Source: Candidatus Thorarchaeota archaeon
GTDB lineage: Archaea > Asgardarchaeota > Thorarchaeia > Thorarchaeales > Thorarchaeaceae
NCBI GenBank assembly: GCA_016840825.1
Contig: JAEORN010000289.1
Coordinates: 1-7,371 of the forward strand
DNA: 7,371 bases
Reading direction: 5' to 3'
Each line of letters opens with the position of its first letter. Positions within the stretch are counted from its first letter, which is position 1. Shown piece by piece: positions 1-6,417 of the stretch. The notes under the pieces were generated by a model, which did no database searches, was not told where the DNA came from, and saw only the letters and a program-made list of their open reading frames with translations. The translations under genes and the position numbers were made by a program.

Positions 1-1307
1 AATTCAGTAAGCACATCTACAAGATCTGGTTTGCCAATCTCTTGCAGGTTATATCTGACCCTTACACTTGGTTTGGAGATCTTGATGACGCGGCTCAGAT
101 CTATTGGCGTTCCAATGACAATTGCATCCACATCAGACTTGTTGATTGTCTGCTCAAGTTCAGTCATTTGCTTTCGACCATAGCCCATCGCTGGAAGGAC
201 CTTCTCAAGATGACCGTATTTCTCGAATGTAGTCTTGATACTTCCAACAGCGAAAGGACGCGGATCGACTATGATTGCTCCCGCCTTCCGTGCGGCAATA
301 TAGCCCGCTCCGTATGGCATATCTCCATGCGTGACAGTTGGTCCATCTTCCACAACGATGACACGTTTTCCACGAATAGTCTCCATATTATCGATGATAA
401 GTGGAGATGCTGCATCGATGATGATTGCATGTGGATTGACTGCCATGATGTTATTTCGGACCTTCTCAATATTTTCATAATCTGCCGTGTCAATTTTGTT
501 TATGACAACAACATCTGCCATTCTCAGATTGGTTTCACCCGGATAGTATGATATCTCGTGGCCTGGTCGGTGTGGATCAGTTATTACGATAAGCAAGTCG
601 GGCTTGTAGAAAGAGAAGTCATTATTGCCACCATCCCAAGTAATGATATCGGCTTCCTTCTCAGCCTGCTCGAGTATTTTTCCGTAATCCACTCCTGCAT
701 AGAGAACTACTCCCATGTTAATCATGGGTTCATATTCTTCACGTTCCTCAATTGTACATCTGTACTTGTCCATATCCTCGAATGTTGCATATCTCTGTGC
801 AATTTGGGTTGTGAGGTCTGGATCGTAAGGCATAGGGTGTCTTATGTTAACTGGTTTAAGCCCCAAATCTATTAGAATTTGGTTCACACGTCTTGAGGTC
901 TGACTCTTCCCACATCCTGTTCTAACAGCGCATACTGCTACGACCGGCTTCTTACTTTTAATTGATGTATTCTTGGGGCCCATTAAACGAATATCCGGAC
1001 CAAGTTTGTTTACCCAAGCTATCTTATGACCAACCACTTGATGTGGTAAATCGGAATATGCTAGGATGCATTGTTCAACATCGAACTTTTTGATTAGTTC
1101 AGGTAGTTTGTCTTCAGGATAGATCTTGATGCCTTTTGGATAGAGTGGTCCCGCTAGTTCTGGAGGGTACATTCGGTCTCCAATTCCGGGAATCTGTTCT
1201 GCTGTGAAGGCTACAACCTCATAATCTTCATTGTTTCGGAAGTAAACATTGAAGTTGTGGAAGTCGCGGCCTGCGGCACCCATGATAATGATTTTCTTCT
1301 TACTCAT
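1..1307 (-). CDS. cyclic 2,3-diphosphoglycerate synthetase-type GTPase (3' end cut by window)
   Basis: The minus strand is open without a stop from an ATG at 1307 to the window edge, giving 435 residues. The N-terminus (MSKKKIIIMGAAGRDFHNFN) and the early PGIGDRMYPPELAGPLYP stretch are typical of the archaeal COG2403 family, annotated as cyclic 2,3-diphosphoglycerate synthetase or predicted GTPase. A first Rossmann-like domain covers roughly residues 1-115. A P-loop NTPase domain follows, with Walker A AVRTGCGKSQTS at about 127-138 and a VVINKID segment resembling the GTPase N/TKxD base-recognition motif. Known family role: Methanothermus fervidus cDPGS forms cyclic 2,3-diphosphoglycerate from 2,3-diphosphoglycerate with ATP, a thermoprotectant solute. 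Many archaea that are not known to make this solute carry homologues, so the substrate here is uncertain. Family members are about 440-460 residues, so only a short C-terminal piece is missing. The predicted product is soluble and cytosolic, and the gene is divergent from the E2F-like gene. Confidence 0.9.
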   Translation of the reverse strand, partial: MSKKKIIIMGAAGRDFHNFNVYFRNNEDYEVVAFTAEQIPGIGDRMYPPELAGPLYPKGIKIYPEDKLPELIKKFDVEQCILAYSDLPHQVVGHKIAWVNKLGPDIRLMGPKNTSIKSKKPVVAVCAVRTGCGKSQTSRRVNQILIDLGLKPVNIRHPMPYDPDLTTQIAQRYATFEDMDKYRCTIEEREEYEPMINMGVVLYAGVDYGKILEQAEKEADIITWDGGNNDFSFYKPDLLIVITDPHRPGHEISYYPGETNLRMADVVVINKIDTADYENIEKVRNNIMAVNPHAIIIDAASPLIIDNMETIRGKRVIVVEDGPTVTHGDMPYGAGYIAARKAGAIIVDPRPFAVGSIKTTFEKYGHLEKVLPAMGYGRKQMTELEQTINKSDVDAIVIGTPIDLSRVIKISKPSVRVRYNLQEIGKPDLVDVLTE

Positions 1308-1332
1308 TGTAGAGTCTACTCCCTATGTAGGT

Positions 1333-1348
1333 GGATTCCTATGAATCC
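1333..1348. repeat. hairpin-type inverted repeat upstream of the GTPase gene
   Basis: GGATTC-CTAT-GAATCC is a perfect six-base inverted repeat with a four-base spacer, 26-41 bases upstream of the GTPase ATG. ATGAATCC occurs again at 1392-1399. It could be an operator, or a hairpin in the 5' leader of the GTPase mRNA. It is short enough to be chance. Confidence 0.35.
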
Positions 1349-1468
1349 GGCTTTAGGAGTAGGTTAAGAAATTGTTGGTTTAGTCATGAAAATGAATCCT
1401 TGGTACTTCTGGAGCCCTCAAATGAATTTCGGATAGTTTTACTAGAATGGATTAATAGTACATATGCT

Positions 1469-1480
1469 TTCGGAAAATCG
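1469..1480 (+). repeat. direct repeat copy 1, TTCGGAAAATCG
   Basis: An exact 12-base repeat of the element at 1505-1516, 36 bases apart start to start. A related TTTCGGA lies at 1427-1433. TTTCGGAAA is also almost a palindrome around its central G, as expected for a dimeric winged-helix site. It lies just downstream of the weak TATA candidate at 1451-1460, where a bound repressor would block initiation. Confidence 0.5.
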
Positions 1481-1491
1481 TAGTGAAAATC

Positions 1492-1511
1492 TTCCGAATT
1501 GATATTCGGAA
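1492..1511. repeat. inverted repeat TTCCGAAT-TGAT-ATTCGGAA
   Basis: A perfect eight-base inverted repeat with a four-base spacer. Its right arm shares bases with the second copy of the 12-base direct repeat. Placed before the E2F-like gene, it is the best candidate operator in the window. Auto-regulation by the downstream protein is an inference only. Confidence 0.5.
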
Positions 1512-1516
1512 AATCG
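1505..1516 (+). repeat. direct repeat copy 2, TTCGGAAAATCG
   Basis: Second exact copy of the 12-base element at 1469-1480. If translation began at the TTG at 1499 this element would be inside the coding region, which is one reason for preferring the downstream start at 1622. Confidence 0.5.
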
Positions 1517-1621
1517 AGCTATGAATGGAAGCAATACAAAGCGTTAAATACGCGGTGCTTTCAGTATGATAAAAATGTGCTCTTTCGAGCTCATTGCCGG
1601 ATTGATAAGTGGGGTGCATTG

Positions 1622-2173
1622 TTGAAGCTAGTTGAATTGGCTCTGGAGTCAGTGAGGATTCTGAAGGAGGCGGGAGAGGAAGGAATCAAGAGCGATGTTT
1701 TAGCACGACAACTAAATACCCCAAAGCGAAGAGTGTATGATGTTGTCGCTGTATTGAAGGCTCTAGGTCAAGTGGATACAAGTAGAAAATTCGACGGCAC
1801 CACGATCGTGTGGATTGATCGTTCAAAGGACTATGTTCCCAAGCAGTCATATGATGAGCTTAGAGTTCGTGTTAACCAGGAGAGCGAGGAGCGGAAGCAA
1901 TTTCAGGTACAGGTTGCTGAGCTCAAGGAACAACTCAGAATAACAAGATCGAAACTCCGAAGGGATGTACAAGCAGTTGAGATGGCTAATAAGACTGAGT
2001 TTTTGACTACACAACTGCGTGTTCGTGCTCTCTCGAGTAATGGTATCAAACGTGTTGAGCATTCTGGCATAGAGGTTCTAATTGAAACCCATGAGTCTGG
2101 CATGGTCGTAGACCCCTCTGAAATAGAAGTGGACGAGAACGAAGCACTACTGAAGAACCTGCAGAGGATATAG
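1622..2173 (+). CDS. E2F/DP-like winged-helix protein with coiled coil
   Basis: Predicted cytosolic DNA-binding regulator of 183 residues from a TTG at 1622. That start follows GTGGGGTG (1608-1615) at a suitable spacing and immediately precedes the conserved domain. The frame stays open to a TTG at 1499, with a GTG at 1577, but that extension looks non-conserved. Residues 1-70 match the E2F/DP winged helix: helix 1 and 2 (LESVRILKEAGEEGIKSDVL), recognition segment TPKRRVYDVVAVLKALG containing the RRxYD DNA-contact signature at about 36-40, and a wing ending in IVWI. In eukaryotic E2F and DP this signature (RRIYD/RRVYD) contacts the CG core of the site, and a coiled coil follows for dimerisation. 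Here a charged coiled coil runs from about 77 to 119, followed by a short beta-prone tail. The order of parts is thus E2F-like, but the tail is much shorter than a marked box. The target genes are unknown. Confidence 0.82.
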   Translation: MKLVELALESVRILKEAGEEGIKSDVLARQLNTPKRRVYDVVAVLKALGQVDTSRKFDGTTIVWIDRSKDYVPKQSYDELRVRVNQESEERKQFQVQVAELKEQLRITRSKLRRDVQAVEMANKTEFLTTQLRVRALSSNGIKRVEHSGIEVLIETHESGMVVDPSEIEVDENEALLKNLQRI

Positions 2174-2178
2174 GTACA

Positions 2179-2565
2179 TCAGGCTATTTTGATTTCAACT
2201 AGACTACCTCTTCGTACTTTCTTTAACTGACTTATCTGATCGTCATCGGTAGTGATTTTTCCCAAGATGTTGACTTGGCTATAAGTTCGCATATCTTCCA
2301 GGTAGATACAGAGTGAGTCTCCGAGCGGAACGTATGCAATATCACCTTTCTTGACATCATTTGTGGGCTTTGCATTTCCTTTGGATATACCCAGTGTTAT
2401 TTGCATCTCGTTACGAACCAAGGCCGCTCTTCCTTCAAGAGGAAGCTTCGATTTAATCTCTTCAACAACAAGAGGTGCGTGTATTCGATTAATTGTTCCG
2501 TTAATCACAACATTGTCTTCGAAGACAAACACAAGACGAATGTCTGTATCGCTCAAATCTGGCAT
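2179..2565 (-). CDS. cyclophilin-like fold protein, COG2164/DUF369 type
   Basis: A 128-residue soluble protein starting at ATG 2565. It matches the small cyclophilin-like fold family (Pfam Cyclophil_like) common in archaea: an N-terminal strand pair (RLVFVFEDNVVINGTIN), a helix with APLVVEEIKSKLPLEGRA, then the family hallmark GDIAYVPLGDSLCIYLED around residues 74-91. A VNILGKI segment and a short C-terminal strand follow. Members share the cyclophilin barrel but peptidyl-prolyl isomerase activity has not been shown for the family as far as I know, so the function is unknown. Its stop lies five bases from the stop of the E2F-like gene in tail-to-tail arrangement. Its start is divergent from the VWA operon across a 74-base gap. 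I see no strong Shine-Dalgarno sequence, so a leaderless mRNA is possible. Confidence 0.8.
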   Translation of the reverse strand: MPDLSDTDIRLVFVFEDNVVINGTINRIHAPLVVEEIKSKLPLEGRAALVRNEMQITLGISKGNAKPTNDVKKGDIAYVPLGDSLCIYLEDMRTYSQVNILGKITTDDDQISQLKKVRRGSLVEIKIA

Positions 2566-2639
2566 ATGATTATCTCTGAGTAAGGTCTTAAAATGTCCTG
2601 CGTTCGATTATTCAGCAAAGGCTTAATTGGTCACATATC
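2566..2639. promoter_or_regulatory. short divergent promoter region between cyclophilin-like and VWA genes
   Basis: Only 74 bases separate two divergent starts, so both promoters must lie here or overlap coding sequence. TTTTAAGA, read on the minus strand at about 2586-2593, is a weak TATA-like candidate for the cyclophilin-like gene. Neither start has a clear Shine-Dalgarno sequence, which fits leaderless archaeal transcripts. No repeat or hairpin stands out. Confidence 0.35.
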
Positions 2640-3791
2640 TTGCTAGATTTGGAGAGAACAAGACTGGCGTCTACGAAACTTGATGTTGCATTTGTTGTTG
2701 ATACAACAGGGTCCATGAAAGATGATATTAGCGCAGTAAAGGATAGTCTATCGGAAATTGTCAACCACATTACTTCAAGAACTAAGGAACTCGCAATTAG
2801 GTTTGGTGTAGTTTCCTATCGAGACCATCCTCCACAGGATAGATCCTATGTAACAAAAGTATTCGATTTCACTGACCGCGTGAAGCGAGTTCAGAAACTC
2901 ATCGCTGATCTCCAACCATCTGAAGGTGGAGATACACCCGAGGCTGTTGCAGATGGACTTTTTGATGCACGTACAAAGCTCTCTTGGGAAAAAGACGCCT
3001 ATAAGGTGCTACTTCTTGTTGGAGATGCGCCTCCACATGGAAAGAAGTACAACTCTATCGGTGACGATTTTTTTGTAGATGGGTGTCCTAATGGCTATGA
3101 CCCAATTGAAGAAGTCCAGCAATTAAGAAAAGATTTCGGGACGACAGTGTTCATTTTCATCTGCGGATGTAATCCTCTCGTTGAAACATCTTTCAGGCAG
3201 ATTGCGGATTCGGTGGATGGAGGCAAGTACTATTCTTTGTTAGAAGCACATGAGCTTCCTGAGGCTATTTTACAGATACTCGAAGGCGTAAGTGATCTTA
3301 TTGAAGCTGATCGCAAGGTACTCTCATATTATGAGTCTAATGATGGAATTTTTGATATGGGCGAAGCTGCTTCAACCTTAGGCCTTGAAGTTAGGGAACT
3401 CAAGACATCACTCTCTCGTCTTCTTGAATTAGGTCGGATTGTTCGTTGGCCGAAGGGTAGACCCCTCTCGTCCGAGCAGATTGGTATATCTGTCAAGCTT
3501 GGAGAAATTCCAAATAATATCGTGGCGGGGAAGGCTTTCAACTACTCGATGAGAGTCAAGAATCCGAGTGCAGCCATTGCTAGCATAAGAGTGATTGCTT
3601 CTCTAGTAACATCTGAAGGCGTATCTGAGGTCACAAATGAGCGTCATGATATATCTGCAAGGTCTGATAAAGTGCTTGAGCTTAAGCTTGTTGCAATGAC
3701 CGATGTCAAAGGCAAGGCGACATTGCGAGTAGAGGTCTTCTATGGATCAAGGTCTATCGCAACAGAGATTTATCCAACTAGGATTTATTGA
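2640..3791 (+). CDS. VWA protein with intact MIDAS, winged helix and beta-rich C-terminal domain
   Basis: 383 residues from a TTG at 2640; a TTG at 2649 is also possible. No ATG fits, because the VWA domain starts by residue 14 and the upstream frame has a stop at 2589-2591. The VWA domain spans about 13-212 and keeps every metal ligand motif: DTTGSM at 21-26, GGDTPEA at 96-102 and GDAPPHG at 128-134. VSYRDHPPQD is typical of the DxTGSM subgroup related to VwkA and hemicentin. Residues about 220-272 form a helix-rich winged-helix-like region (EAASTLGLEVRELKTSLSRL, then GRIVRWP). Residues about 285-383 are strand-rich and look like an Ig-type sandwich (VKNPSAAIASIRVIASLV). There is no signal peptide or membrane segment, so it is cytosolic. 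It is the first gene of a four-gene operon. VWA domains with this site bind Mg-dependent protein ligands; the ligand here is unknown. Confidence 0.85.
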   Translation: MLDLERTRLASTKLDVAFVVDTTGSMKDDISAVKDSLSEIVNHITSRTKELAIRFGVVSYRDHPPQDRSYVTKVFDFTDRVKRVQKLIADLQPSEGGDTPEAVADGLFDARTKLSWEKDAYKVLLLVGDAPPHGKKYNSIGDDFFVDGCPNGYDPIEEVQQLRKDFGTTVFIFICGCNPLVETSFRQIADSVDGGKYYSLLEAHELPEAILQILEGVSDLIEADRKVLSYYESNDGIFDMGEAASTLGLEVRELKTSLSRLLELGRIVRWPKGRPLSSEQIGISVKLGEIPNNIVAGKAFNYSMRVKNPSAAIASIRVIASLVTSEGVSEVTNERHDISARSDKVLELKLVAMTDVKGKATLRVEVFYGSRSIATEIYPTRIY

Positions 3792-3797
3792 AGGGGG
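3791..3797 (+). promoter_or_regulatory. Shine-Dalgarno AAGGGGG that fixes the GTG start of the second operon gene
   Basis: The purine run AAGGGGG begins at the last base of the upstream stop codon and lies seven bases before GTG 3805. The in-frame ATG at 3742 has no such site and lies inside the preceding gene. The GTG also falls right at the first strand of the Cdc48 N-type domain, so it is the better start. Confidence 0.7.
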
Positions 3798-3804
3798 CTG
3801 CCTA

Positions 3805-4959
3805 GTGAATCTAAAAGCCAAACAGGGCAGAAATCAAAAAGGACTCTGTTTTGTATCAACCGAAGATTCCGCTCTAGAGCGAGGTGTATATGAGGTCAAC
3901 TTCAATGGAAAATCAACACTAGCAGATATACGAAAGTCTCCAAAAATTCCGAAGGGGATGATATACCTTGACGACCGCATTTTTTCCTATCTCGCGTGTG
4001 AAGATAGTGTTGATGTAACTCTCATTGAAAATTCATCCGACATTCCCCAATGCAAGGAGCTTGAGCTATTTGTTGCATCCCTAAAGAAAATAGACAGCAA
4101 GTCAATCGCTGATGCGATCTCTAAAAGGATTAGCGACCTTCAGGCTGACTTTGAAGGATTGATACTTCAAAAAAATCAGAGAATTGTAGTAGAACGTCTT
4201 GGAATACGATTCACTGTGCATTCAATTGAATCAGTCAATCATACAAGCGAACCAAGTCGAGTCATATGGAATAGTCTAGAGAAGATACACCTTACGCCTG
4301 TCGCTGGAGTTCCAGCATACAACCTCATTTGCGTAATTGAACTTGGTGCAGCCGCACAAATAGAAGATGTCATCCAAACCTCTGCTTCCGGAGACACCAT
4401 ATTGATTCCGCGTTACCAAGCTGCCCTTGCAGTCCTTAACCAGATATTATTAGACTATCCAGGATATGGATCAAACTCATACTTCTCAGGCTTTGTTTAT
4501 TCAGATGAGGTTGTACCATTCTTATTATTTGACTCCGAAACAGGAACTCCAATCGAGATTTCATCAATATATTCTAAATCCCTACTAGTATCCTTCAGTA
4601 AATGGGTTCTGGAGGATCTTGTAAATCACAAGAGCAACCCTTCTAATCCTGGAGAAGCCTTGTCTAGTGCCCTACTTCGTGGATTAGATTTTCCTGAGCT
4701 TCACGAACATCCAACATTGATTCTTTTTTGTTCAAGCGGTGTGCATTCTCATGGTCCCAATCCTGTGAAGATAGTGAAAAAAAGTCATGAAAATCATAAG
4801 ATTCCAATTATCTGTGTATCTATCGGGGCTGGTTCAAATAGGGATGTACTCGCAGAAATAGCCACTATCACAAAGGGGCTTCTAGTCCCCATCAACTCCA
4901 TGAGTGACATATCTGAGATTAATAATTCAATTGCGAAGTATTTTGAAAATAGGAGCTGA
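3805..4959 (+). CDS. Cdc48/VAT N-domain fused to a VWA domain lacking MIDAS ligands
   Basis: 384 residues from GTG 3805. Residues 1-88 align by eye with the double-psi barrel of archaeal Cdc48 (VAT-N): ERGVYEVNFNGKSTLADIRK, then KGMIYLDDRIFSYL followed by DSVDVTL, compared with VAT KGIVRIDSVMRNN and GDKVKV. Residues about 97-163 match the second N subdomain (LQKNQRIVVERLGIRFTVHS, ending in KIHLTP). No Walker A or B motif follows. Residues about 172-384 instead form a VWA-like Rossmann fold, seen in its late strand-helix pattern (PTLILFCSSGVHSHG, IPIICVSIGAG). All metal positions are altered: ELGAA (179-183) replaces DxSxS, NPGEA replaces the Thr loop and CSSGV replaces the Asp loop, so metal binding is unlikely. 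In known biology, Cdc48-N binds adaptors, and Ufd1 is a non-ATPase protein with the same fold. An adaptor or scaffold role is inferred. The gene sits 13 bases after the first VWA gene. Confidence 0.82.
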   Translation: MNLKAKQGRNQKGLCFVSTEDSALERGVYEVNFNGKSTLADIRKSPKIPKGMIYLDDRIFSYLACEDSVDVTLIENSSDIPQCKELELFVASLKKIDSKSIADAISKRISDLQADFEGLILQKNQRIVVERLGIRFTVHSIESVNHTSEPSRVIWNSLEKIHLTPVAGVPAYNLICVIELGAAAQIEDVIQTSASGDTILIPRYQAALAVLNQILLDYPGYGSNSYFSGFVYSDEVVPFLLFDSETGTPIEISSIYSKSLLVSFSKWVLEDLVNHKSNPSNPGEALSSALLRGLDFPELHEHPTLILFCSSGVHSHGPNPVKIVKKSHENHKIPIICVSIGAGSNRDVLAEIATITKGLLVPINSMSDISEINNSIAKYFENRS

Positions 4960-4964
4960 ACTAG

Positions 4965-6122
4965 ATGACTGATGATTTACAATCACACTTGCAGGCATTG
5001 TATAATAGTGGAGAAGTGGCTGGATTCATATCTGCGAGGATGCCATCAGAAAAGCTCACGACCGGATGGATGGAATATGGTCTTCTCCAGAAAGCTCTCA
5101 CTGGAAAACTGCAGGATAAGAAGAATCAGGAGCATTTCATCATCCCCGCAGACCGTTTTGCTCGCCTGACAAGAGACCTTGAGGGAATATCTGACACATT
5201 CTTTGGTCTGTTAATTATAGGTCGTAGAGGTCTCAAAAAACCAAAATTCTATGCACTTGTCTATCATACTCCTGATGATGCTTCCGAATCCATGACTACT
5301 ATAGCTTTCTGGACAAAAAGTCTGAATCCCACAGAAACTATTCATTCAATTGCACGTCACACATTTGGTCAAGACAAGCAGTCGAAAAAGAGTGAACCTG
5401 ATTTTGATTATATAGAGCAGCTTCGTGCCGATGCGTCTATGGGTCTGGTACAGGACCTACTATCTCTTCGGCTAAAAAGGGGAAAACAGAATATAGCAAA
5501 TTGGATTAGTGACGCCATAAAGAATGTTAATTCATTCGATGAAGTTATTGCTCATGCTGGAAAAATGGAGCGTCTCTCAAGAAATGCCTTGCTGTTTTCA
5601 AGATGGATCACAACCTTAGAGCTTTTCAAAGAGCATGATGAGAACATTGGAGCAATTCTCATGAAGTTTGAGGATAGAATGGAGTCATGTTTCTGGGATG
5701 GCCCTCGTCAATTGGCTACATTTGCTACCATAGAGGGATCTGACATCGAGAAGGTTGTGGACAGCTACATCTCATCTATGTGGGCTGGTACAGAGGATAT
5801 CGATTTGCCTAGACGGCGAACTCCTGAAGTTGTCGTTGGAGCAGTGAAGAAAACAGAGCCACCTGCAAAGGAATTTCAAACTGTATCATCACCTCAAAAG
5901 ACTGCTGTATCTCTGAGTGAGATTCAGGAGAGAATAGTAGTTATAGAAAAGAAGATTCATGAAATGGATCGTACATTCAAAGACCAGCCTGTAAGCATTG
6001 ATCAATCAGTTTCACTGGTCCAAACGCGACTTGCTGATATTATTGACCGTTTAGAATCTTTGACAGATCGATTAAGTGAGCTAGAAAACAGACTAAAAGG
6101 TGTGGGCAAGGCTACTAGGTGA
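4965..6122 (+). CDS. unrecognised 385-residue protein with C-terminal coiled coil
   Basis: Starts at ATG 4965, nine bases after AGGAG (4951-4955), which overlaps the end of the preceding gene. I do not recognise a family. Residues 1-135 look like a mixed alpha/beta domain with strands such as FFGLLIIGRR and KFYALVYH. Residues about 145-270 are strongly helical and charged (LVQDLLSLRLKRGKQNIANW; RLSRNALLFSRWITTLELF). A low-complexity Pro/Lys/Thr linker covers about 282-315. Residues 316-385 have heptad spacing of Ile/Leu (IQERIVVIEKKIHEM; LADIIDRLESLTDRLSELEN), indicating a long coiled coil broken around DQPVSIDQ. There is no signal peptide or membrane helix. The coiled coil invites pairing with the small coiled-coil protein encoded just downstream. 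The position inside the VWA operon suggests a subunit of the same complex. Confidence 0.8.
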   Translation: MTDDLQSHLQALYNSGEVAGFISARMPSEKLTTGWMEYGLLQKALTGKLQDKKNQEHFIIPADRFARLTRDLEGISDTFFGLLIIGRRGLKKPKFYALVYHTPDDASESMTTIAFWTKSLNPTETIHSIARHTFGQDKQSKKSEPDFDYIEQLRADASMGLVQDLLSLRLKRGKQNIANWISDAIKNVNSFDEVIAHAGKMERLSRNALLFSRWITTLELFKEHDENIGAILMKFEDRMESCFWDGPRQLATFATIEGSDIEKVVDSYISSMWAGTEDIDLPRRRTPEVVVGAVKKTEPPAKEFQTVSSPQKTAVSLSEIQERIVVIEKKIHEMDRTFKDQPVSIDQSVSLVQTRLADIIDRLESLTDRLSELENRLKGVGKATR

Positions 6123-6124
6123 TT
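6117..6124 (+). promoter_or_regulatory. Shine-Dalgarno AGGTGATT for the small coiled-coil gene, overlapping the upstream stop
   Basis: AGGTGAT is fully complementary to the usual archaeal 16S rRNA 3' end (AUCACCU) and contains the TGA stop of the preceding gene. It sits five bases before ATG 6130, which favours that start over the in-frame GTG at 6100 and implies translational coupling. Confidence 0.75.
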
Positions 6125-6129
6125 GGAAT

Positions 6130-6417
6130 ATGGCTCGACGGCGGCAGGACGAAACTGATGGAATGAAGAGCATTGAAATAGACACAGAAGTACTTGAAAG
6201 GCTGTCTCATAAACTTGGGATATTGGAGGAAAAAATCGAAGAATTAATGATTTCAAAATCCATGAAATCCTCCTTGAGCACTGAAAATATTCAGGAAATT
6301 GTATCAAAGATTACTGCTCTTCGAGATTTAATTGACAAGGTAGAAATAGAAATGGAGCAACTGAATACAAGGATAAATGATATTGAATCCCTTCGTTTCA
6401 AACATCGTTCTGGGTAA
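6130..6417 (+). CDS. small coiled-coil protein
   Basis: 95 residues from ATG 6130, seven bases after the preceding stop. The N-terminus is basic and then acidic (MARRRQDETDG). Two helical heptad-repeat segments follow: about 18-43 (LERLSHKLGILEEKIEELM) and about 52-88 (IQEIVSKITALRDLIDKVEI, then MEQLNTRINDIE), with a short Ser-rich break between. The C-terminus is basic (RFKHRSG). No family is recognised and there are no catalytic motifs, so a structural or partner role is likely. It resembles the C-terminal coiled coil of the preceding gene product in length and pattern, so hetero-oligomerisation is plausible. Its last 20 bases overlap the 3' end of the opposite-strand VWA gene. It is the last gene of the operon. 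Confidence 0.75.
   Translation: MARRRQDETDGMKSIEIDTEVLERLSHKLGILEEKIEELMISKSMKSSLSTENIQEIVSKITALRDLIDKVEIEMEQLNTRINDIESLRFKHRSG

Larger units (their letters stand above)
1308..1621. promoter_or_regulatory. divergent intergenic region with clustered short repeats
   Basis: About 310 AT-rich bases separate the GTPase start from the preferred start of the E2F-like gene. It should hold both promoters. I see no convincing archaeal TATA box for the GTPase. For the plus strand, the AT-rich run ATTAATAGTA at 1451-1460 is a weak candidate that would put transcription start near 1480. The region holds two copies of a 12-base direct repeat, two small hairpins, and AAATGAAT repeated at 1390-1397 and 1420-1427, 30 bases or about three helical turns apart. 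These are consistent with a regulated divergent promoter. The frame of the E2F-like gene is open back to a TTG at 1499, so the last third could be coding if that start is used. Confidence 0.45.

Noticed and set aside
42..875. Two plus-strand open frames of 169 and 105 residues
   Set aside because: They lie antisense to the GTPase gene, whose minus-strand frame is continuous and has clear family motifs. Their translations are rich in Cys, Trp and His with no recognisable domain.
1499..1621. N-terminal extension of the E2F-like protein from TTG 1499
   Set aside because: The 41 extra residues precede the conserved domain, look non-conserved and overlap the operator-like repeats; TTG 1622 has a better placed GTGGGGTG. 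Not excluded, because the frame is open.
1847..2103. Minus-strand open frames opposite the E2F-like gene
   Set aside because: Shadows of a plus-strand gene with a clear domain and coiled coil; no motif of their own.
2351..2583. Plus-strand open frames opposite the cyclophilin-like gene
   Set aside because: The minus-strand frame carries the family hallmark (GDIAYVPLGDSLCIYLED); the plus-strand translations resemble nothing.
3742..3804. ATG 3742 as start of the Cdc48N-VWA gene
   Set aside because: It lies inside the preceding gene without a Shine-Dalgarno sequence, while GTG 3805 has AAGGGGG at proper spacing and coincides with the domain start.
6100..6129. GTG 6100 as start of the small coiled-coil gene
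   Set aside because: ATG 6130 has a perfect AGGTGATT upstream; the GTG would overlap the previous gene and add an unlikely leader.
6002..6307. Minus-strand open frame opposite the coiled-coil genes
   Set aside because: A low-complexity antisense shadow across two coupled plus-strand genes.
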